Of a stretch of 64,000 nucleotides of DNA, positions 58,929 through 64,000 are shown piece after piece; the stretch's first letter is position 1; every line of letters begins with the position of its first letter. The position numbers and the translations under genes are program-made. The notes under the pieces were generated by a model. The model was given only the letters and a program-made list of their open reading frames with translations. It made no database searches and had not been told where the DNA came from. This stretch comes from Sesamum alatum (Eukaryota; Streptophyta; Magnoliopsida; Lamiales; Pedaliaceae). The stretch spans positions 38,408,479-38,472,478 of the forward strand of contig JACGWO010000005.1 in the NCBI GenBank assembly GCA_034509735.1, written 5' to 3'.

Positions 58929-59821
58929 CTAGGGGTACAAATTCAGCATCACCCTGCAAAACATAAAGAATCAGATGATTCATCACGATTCGAGACGGAT
59001 TACCGAGTAGGCATACAAGTCCAAGTTCAAACTTTCCTCAGCCTCTTTCAAGAAAGCACATAATTTTTTCTGTCGAATTATACAAATGAAAACGTATAGA
59101 TGAGTATTAAGTCCAGGGCTTCCAATTACGCCACGCCCTCAATAGACGCAACAAGTCCGTAACCCATATAGCACAAAAGCATATTTAGTATATATGGAAG
59201 AACATAAATTAGCAGCTTTTAGGAAAGAAAAATATAATCTTCAACCCCTTAACAAGTCAAAAACTAAATACTAGTACAAAACTGTTGCCTTAGAAGCCTG
59301 CGTTCCCCACTTCACAAGATTAAATATTTAGAAGTGTAACATGGAGAAAACCACATGTTGAGTAGCAAACTCTAATTCCTGCATAAAGAATCATAATTAA
59401 CAGTGAGAGAATTCACAAGCGAAAGTCTATGTCTGGAAAGTTCAGGTTCAGACTTACTTCCTTATCACAACATACCCAACTTCGAAAAGAAAAACACTAT
59501 TTTTATGCATTTAACTCACACGATCACACGGGAAAAATAGAGAAAAAAAACTTGCTAACAACAAAAAACTGAAGCCCGTAAATGACTGAAATATTTTGAT
59601 CAAGTAACTCACGGATTAACTCCTCCAAACCACAATCACCCAAGAAAAACACAACCCTCCATCAACTTTCCCTGGACCAACATTCTTCCTTCAAACAATC
59701 ATCAAAAACCCACCAAAAAAAAAAAACAGAAAAGAAAACTTTCTGCTTTTCCAAATATAAAGTGCCCAACCGAAACAAGAACAACAACAACAGACCTTAA
59801 CTCTTCCGTCATCGGAACCAT
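58929..59821 (-). CDS. Candidate upstream ORF, 16 codons, split by the leader intron
   Basis: An ATG at 59819-59821 opens a frame that crosses the inferred splice junction (59796 to 58953) and stops at TAG 58929-58931, well before the main ATG at 58851-58853. It would encode MVPMTEELRVMLNLYP. A short AUG-led upstream frame usually lowers translation of the main frame. It depends on the intron call and on the transcript starting upstream. Confidence 0.4.
58954..59795 (-). other. 5'-leader intron of the LRR gene
   Basis: On the minus strand the donor is TTAAG|GTCTGTT at 59796/59795 and the acceptor TTTTGCAG|GGTGATG at 58954/58953. The intron is 842 bp and precedes the start codon by 100 bases of leader exon. 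Inferred, no transcript evidence. Confidence 0.55.
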
Positions 59822-59871
59822 CGCCGGTCTCTCAAACTGCGTACACCTACACAAGCATGCGTATAATTTAG

Positions 59872-60110
59872 AGCGAGAGAGAGAGAGAGAGAGAGTGGAA
59901 AATGGAAAGTTGCGGAACAAGAAGATGATGATGATGATGATGATAGAGGAGACGAAAGCGTACAAGAAGAGAGAAGAGTTGGAAGCCTCCGAGCCAGACT
60001 CCAAACCAACCACCGACCGCCACGTGGTGGAAATATACCCTCGGGGGTTTCTGCTTCGGGAGAAAAAATTTGATGATAAGAAAGGAGAGAGAAAGGGTTT
60101 ATGTTTACTG
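59872..60110 (-). promoter_or_regulatory. Leader/promoter of the LRR gene with CT and ATC microsatellites
   Basis: On the plus strand a GA repeat of about 12 units is at about 59873-59894 and a GAT repeat of about 6 units at about 59923-59943. On the coding strand these are CT and ATC tracts, common in plant leaders and core promoters. Overlapping minus-strand open frames of 103 and 130 codons (59702-60201) are low-complexity readings of these tracts and are not genes. Confidence 0.5.
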
Positions 60111-61981
60111 TAGGCCCCACTCCCCCCCTATTTAGATAATCTTTATTATTTAATTTAATGTACAAATGGGGTTTGCTTTTATCCCTTTCCTCGGGCCCCA
60201 CTTCAGTGGAAGATTTTGTACGCTATCTCTTCTTTTCTTTTTCTTTCTTTTAAAAAATTAAAAAATAAAAGTTTATATATATATTGTTGTTAAATTATAA
60301 TGATATTATATAAATGATAAATAATTAAGACCTAATTGAAAATAAATGTTATGTGGGGACCACATCTAGGTTTCGTAAATGATCAAAATAACCCGGCAAG
60401 AATAACTATTTTCAAGCACAGCAGGTCTCCACAATGATATAAGTACTCATGGATCAATAGATTTCATTGAGTTGTACAATTCGATTTGTAGTCGTAAATA
60501 CATAGTCCTCAAATATCGTATGTATTTTTTATTGGATTGAACATTATTTGAACTATTCTTGTGAAGACCTTACTAATTTGAGCATCAAAAGACTATAATA
60601 TGAGCATATCCAATGTCTACTGATCTTTGTGAAGACATATATCATAAGGTAATCAAGTTGATTTGAGACGAAGCTGAAGGACCTAAACGTTAAATTACTG
60701 AATCTTACTTCAAACCTCAAATCAAAATGAGTTATTATTAGTAATAATAGTAAAATAGGTAAAGATTCAGAATTAATGAAATTCAAATTTATGATTTTGA
60801 TCTGAGTTCGAGATCACGATGACTCTGAGGGTAGTCTAATCCAGATAAGTGTTTGGAACCTGTTAAACTAAACGTTGGATCTGATGGGAAGTCCTCAACT
60901 AAGACACTTCGATGCTCAAGTTAACCGGGACTCGTGAAATCGAGTGAAAAGGATGAAAAATAGTCTTATCCTTTCAACAAATGACGTACATTGGCTCCAA
61001 AATGGCTCTGGATAATTTATAATATCAAATACATGTACTTGTATGGATCCATGTGTCGTGATCTTAATTTTTTAGGTGTTGAGCGATCGGCGATCGTGAT
61101 TCTGAATCATCTGAATTGGGCCAGATCAGGTGAGACCTGACCAGGGTAAAAAGTGTGTGACTCTTTGTCTTGTTCAGATATTTTGAAGTCATAAAGGGGG
61201 TACTTTTGTCTTTTTAAAGCCCCTCTTATTAGATGCTTATCCGATCCTGATATTCATGTCTTTATTTATGGTTGTCCAATTGTTAAATCCAGTACTATTT
61301 GTGATTAATTAATCTTGATACTAATCATTATTATTTTTTAATGATTATATTTTATTCCATAATTAGCTTATGAATTAAGTTCGGGTTATTCTCATTTATT
61401 TCAGCATTATTAAAAGGTTAAGACATAAGAATTACCCACTTATTAATACAACAATATAACAAAGTTGACGCTTATGATGGAACGACTAGCCGTCCTGATT
61501 TTGGATTATTATTTGTTAATTTTTTACAATTGAGTCCTAAAAATAGGTTATCAAATTACAACACAATTAAAATTTTTATTTGGTTATTGACTAAAGATGT
61601 AAATTAGCAAAGCTTAAATAACTAAAAAGTATTGAAATTTCAAATATCCGTACAAATTAGTAGATATTTTAAAAATAATAAATTAATTAAGGTACTTATT
61701 CAATTTTATTTGAAACAAATGCATAATTTATCTATGTAATTATGATTGCTTTAGTCAAAAGTGGTACAGTGTGTTCCAATTTAATATTTGTCTGACAAGG
61801 AGGGAATCTCAGGCTACCTACCACTTGTTATTTTGTATAGTTATTATTTATTCAATAAGTATAAGTATTTATAATTAAATAAATTATTTGATAAAAAATG
61901 ACTAAATAAATAACTCAAGGTTGGGTTTTGATTCAAGGTTTAGGTATAGCATTTCCAAAATTTCAATTATTTAGCACTTAC
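60111..61981. other. Gene-free stretch upstream of the LRR gene
   Basis: AT-rich DNA with a mixed-composition block at about 60,780-61,200 that contains GATCTGATGGGAAGTCCTC and ACACTTCGATGCTCAAGTTA. It resembles in layout the block at 10,200-10,620 (CCTCCGATGCTTAAGTCA) and may be an old LTR fragment. I found no coding region. Confidence 0.4.
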
Positions 61982-62150
61982 CACCAAAAAAGTTAATTTT
62001 TTCTAATATTCACTATAATTTAAAATTCATGATAAATTAATACTATCTACTTCTATCAAATAAAATCAATGCGAAAATTTAATTTTAATCAAGATTTGCC
62101 ATAGTTTTAACTATGAGTTTTGGTCGTGCTCACAAAAACAACGGGACAGA
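61982..62150 (-). mobile_element. CACTA-type MITE fragment, inverse orientation
   Basis: Read on the minus strand the segment follows the right part of the family at 21.4-32.4 kb: CATCGATTTTATTTGA...ATTAATAGTA-like then TTTATCATGAATTTTAAATT. The CACTA end is degraded to CACCAAAAAAG near 61982 on the plus strand. The other terminus was not found. Confidence 0.45.
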
Positions 62151-64000
62151 TAGATAAATTGTAATACCCATAACAATTATAATCAATTAATAATTATTAT
62201 TAAGATGGACAAATGACTATTATTACCCTTAAAATAAATAAAAAGTAAACAAATTTGACTACATAACCTCATAATCATACGGCCTTAATTTGCTATTGGT
62301 GGTAGAAATTAGTGGGTCAAAACTTTGATTATTAGTTAAGTTGGTAAGAGATTATGAACCTTAATCATTATTAGCGATGACTAACTCAAGATTTGATAGA
62401 TGGTGAGAGGTGATTGATCCGATCGAGATCTTATGATTTCACCTAAGAAATTGCAAACTTTGGTATTGGGTATTGATTATGACTCTGATTTTGAGGAAAA
62501 TTTTCTAGGTAGTTACAAAGTTTAGAATTCTTGGATCATCATAATTATTCGTGTATAAATTTATATTTACACGTAAATTGAAAAAAAATGAGAAAGTATA
62601 AAAAAATAAGTAACTTTTAAGTCGATTCTATTAAGATTTTGGGCATGTTTGTGAAATATCTGCAAAAGTATTTTTCAACTTTTGCCTGTGAAAATGTACT
62701 TTTGAGGTGTGTGGGATGACCAATTTTATTATAAAACTTTTAAAAAAGAACTTTTAAGTTAAAAGTTGAAAGTAACTTGAACTTTTCGTAACGTCCACCT
62801 TATAGAAAAGATCTTATAAGTTTTTTAGAAAATAAATTTGCCAAACAATAGCTTTTAAATACTCAAACGTCTTGTAAAATATTTTAAATAGCTTATAAGT
62901 CCATTCAAACACCACCTAAATCAATCTATGACACTATTTTTAACTTTTTGTGACGCCCAACTACCCGTAAATAGTAAAAGATCTTCTATTGTATACTTGT
63001 ATTGCATTCTGATGTTACATCTACACATGTATTTTATATAATTTCACTTTTAAATTATAATTTAATCTAATTATATATATTCCTATCCTCTCCAGATGAA
63101 CAATTTGCAAAGAGAGCAAGGGGATAAATTGCTGTTAAATTTCAACCGAAATGGATAGGAGAAATTATTGCTCCTTAACGCGATAATATACTAAAATTTC
63201 GTTGATTTCTCTTTGGGATAATTTTTTTTTTTCCGCTTTCTAGGTATTTTATTTGTTTGATTCATTAGAGACAATCATGCTAATTATCATGTCTTATTTA
63301 ATCTCTTAATAATAAAAAATACCATTTAAAATTAATTAATTATTTAATTTACCATTTTCAAGAATATCAACATTTTCCTTTTTTAAGTTGGTTTTTTTTC
63401 CTCCATTAGAAGGATTAAAGCCGCCCGCGGCTACACGACAATAACGCCCATATTTTGATAATTAATTGGGGACAATATTGTCTTTTCGAGGTGAATGTGT
63501 TTTTATTTATTTTATACTATATTTTGACAATGATTTCGAGCTCCGATTTTATGAGACTAGCAACTGGCGCACGCGGTACCTGTACGTATAAATTTTAAAG
63601 TATAAATAAAAAAACATAATTATTTTTTTCAATTGTAAACAAAATAATATTGCACAGTTTTAATTTCAGTACGCATAAATTTCACGCCCATAAGTCCTCT
63701 AACTTAATGTAACTAATTTTTTACCAGAGTACGTAATTTAGTGAATGACTACGAGTTCTAAATAAAATATAATTGCACACTTTTTATACTCATAAGTTCT
63801 TTATTTGTAACTCATTTGACAACTAATGTAGCATGACATGGTATTAAATGAAGATCTCTAATTACACCATCAAATTAGTAATCATTGGAAGCCAGGGACA
63901 TTAGATGAATAAGTAACTCATAATATAAAATTAAAATCAATAACTATATAAAAGATTCCAATAACCAAGAAAATATTAATAAACAACAAATTACACCTAC
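62151..64000. other. Gene-free distal region
   Basis: A probable MITE with GGGCATGTTTGTG and CAAACACCACC ends lies at about 62640-62920, with inverted internal AAAAGTT/AACTTTT blocks. A 6-bp stem AGCCGC/GCGGCT is at about 63418-63432. No exon or domain is visible up to the end of the window. Confidence 0.4.

Noticed and set aside
59702..60201. Overlapping minus-strand frames of 103 and 130 codons upstream of the LRR gene
   Set aside because: Their Ser/Ile runs come from CT and ATC microsatellites in the leader/promoter.
1..64000. Organelle DNA insertions, rRNA genes, telomeric or centromeric arrays
   Set aside because: Looked for plastid or mitochondrial gene sequences, rRNA segments and TTTAGGG arrays by eye and saw none; a BLAST search would be decisive.

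Overview
This is nuclear DNA of a flowering plant, almost certainly a eudicot. The evidence is spliced genes with plant-type AT-rich introns, two proteins whose nearest known relatives are plant-specific, and a TE complement (Copia LTR element with initiator-Met tRNA primer site, CACTA, hAT, Mutator and Harbinger MITEs, Helitrons, tRNA-derived SINEs, a LINE tail) typical of angiosperms. I cannot name the species from sequence alone.

Layout. Bases 1-41,000 and 60,200-64,000 hold no host gene I can support. They are AT-rich, decayed transposon DNA. Several elements have ends and target-site duplications (TSDs) that can be read directly: a SINE at 5495-5762 with a 17-bp TSD, two SINEs side by side at 12.18-12.68 kb, a CACTA MITE at 15022-15467, a Mutator-like MITE at 17050-17999 with a 9-bp TSD, back-to-back Helitrons at 22.37-22.93 kb, a hAT MITE at 26667-27233 with an 8-bp TSD, a Harbinger-like MITE at 30601-30996, and a 5-kb Copia element at 32413-37450 nested inside a CACTA-type MITE.

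Bases 41.8-50.7 kb carry a complete TOPLESS-type co-repressor gene on the plus strand. I could chain 25 coding exons, each keeping the frame, to 1132 residues. It has a 5'-leader intron and a candidate core promoter. Bases 52.07-59.9 kb carry, on the minus strand, a complete leucine-rich-repeat gene of 15 coding exons and 578 residues, matching the family of Arabidopsis AT1G15740. It has a leader intron and a short upstream ORF. The two genes are convergent. In Arabidopsis the same two families have consecutive locus numbers (AT1G15740/AT1G15750), so this looks like an old conserved gene neighbourhood.

How they work. TOPLESS bridges EAR-motif transcription factors and Aux/IAA or JAZ/NINJA-type repressors to chromatin silencing in the nucleus. 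The LRR protein has a predicted N-myristoylation signal and a long 24-residue-repeat solenoid; its role is not established. Nothing in sequence shows that the two proteins act together; the conserved fact is adjacency. I found no novel multi-gene system. The most noteworthy items are the modular one-repeat-per-exon LRR gene, a GC-AG intron in the TOPLESS gene, the spliced upstream ORF, the G-rich tract upstream of TOPLESS, and several well-dated or nested transposon insertions.
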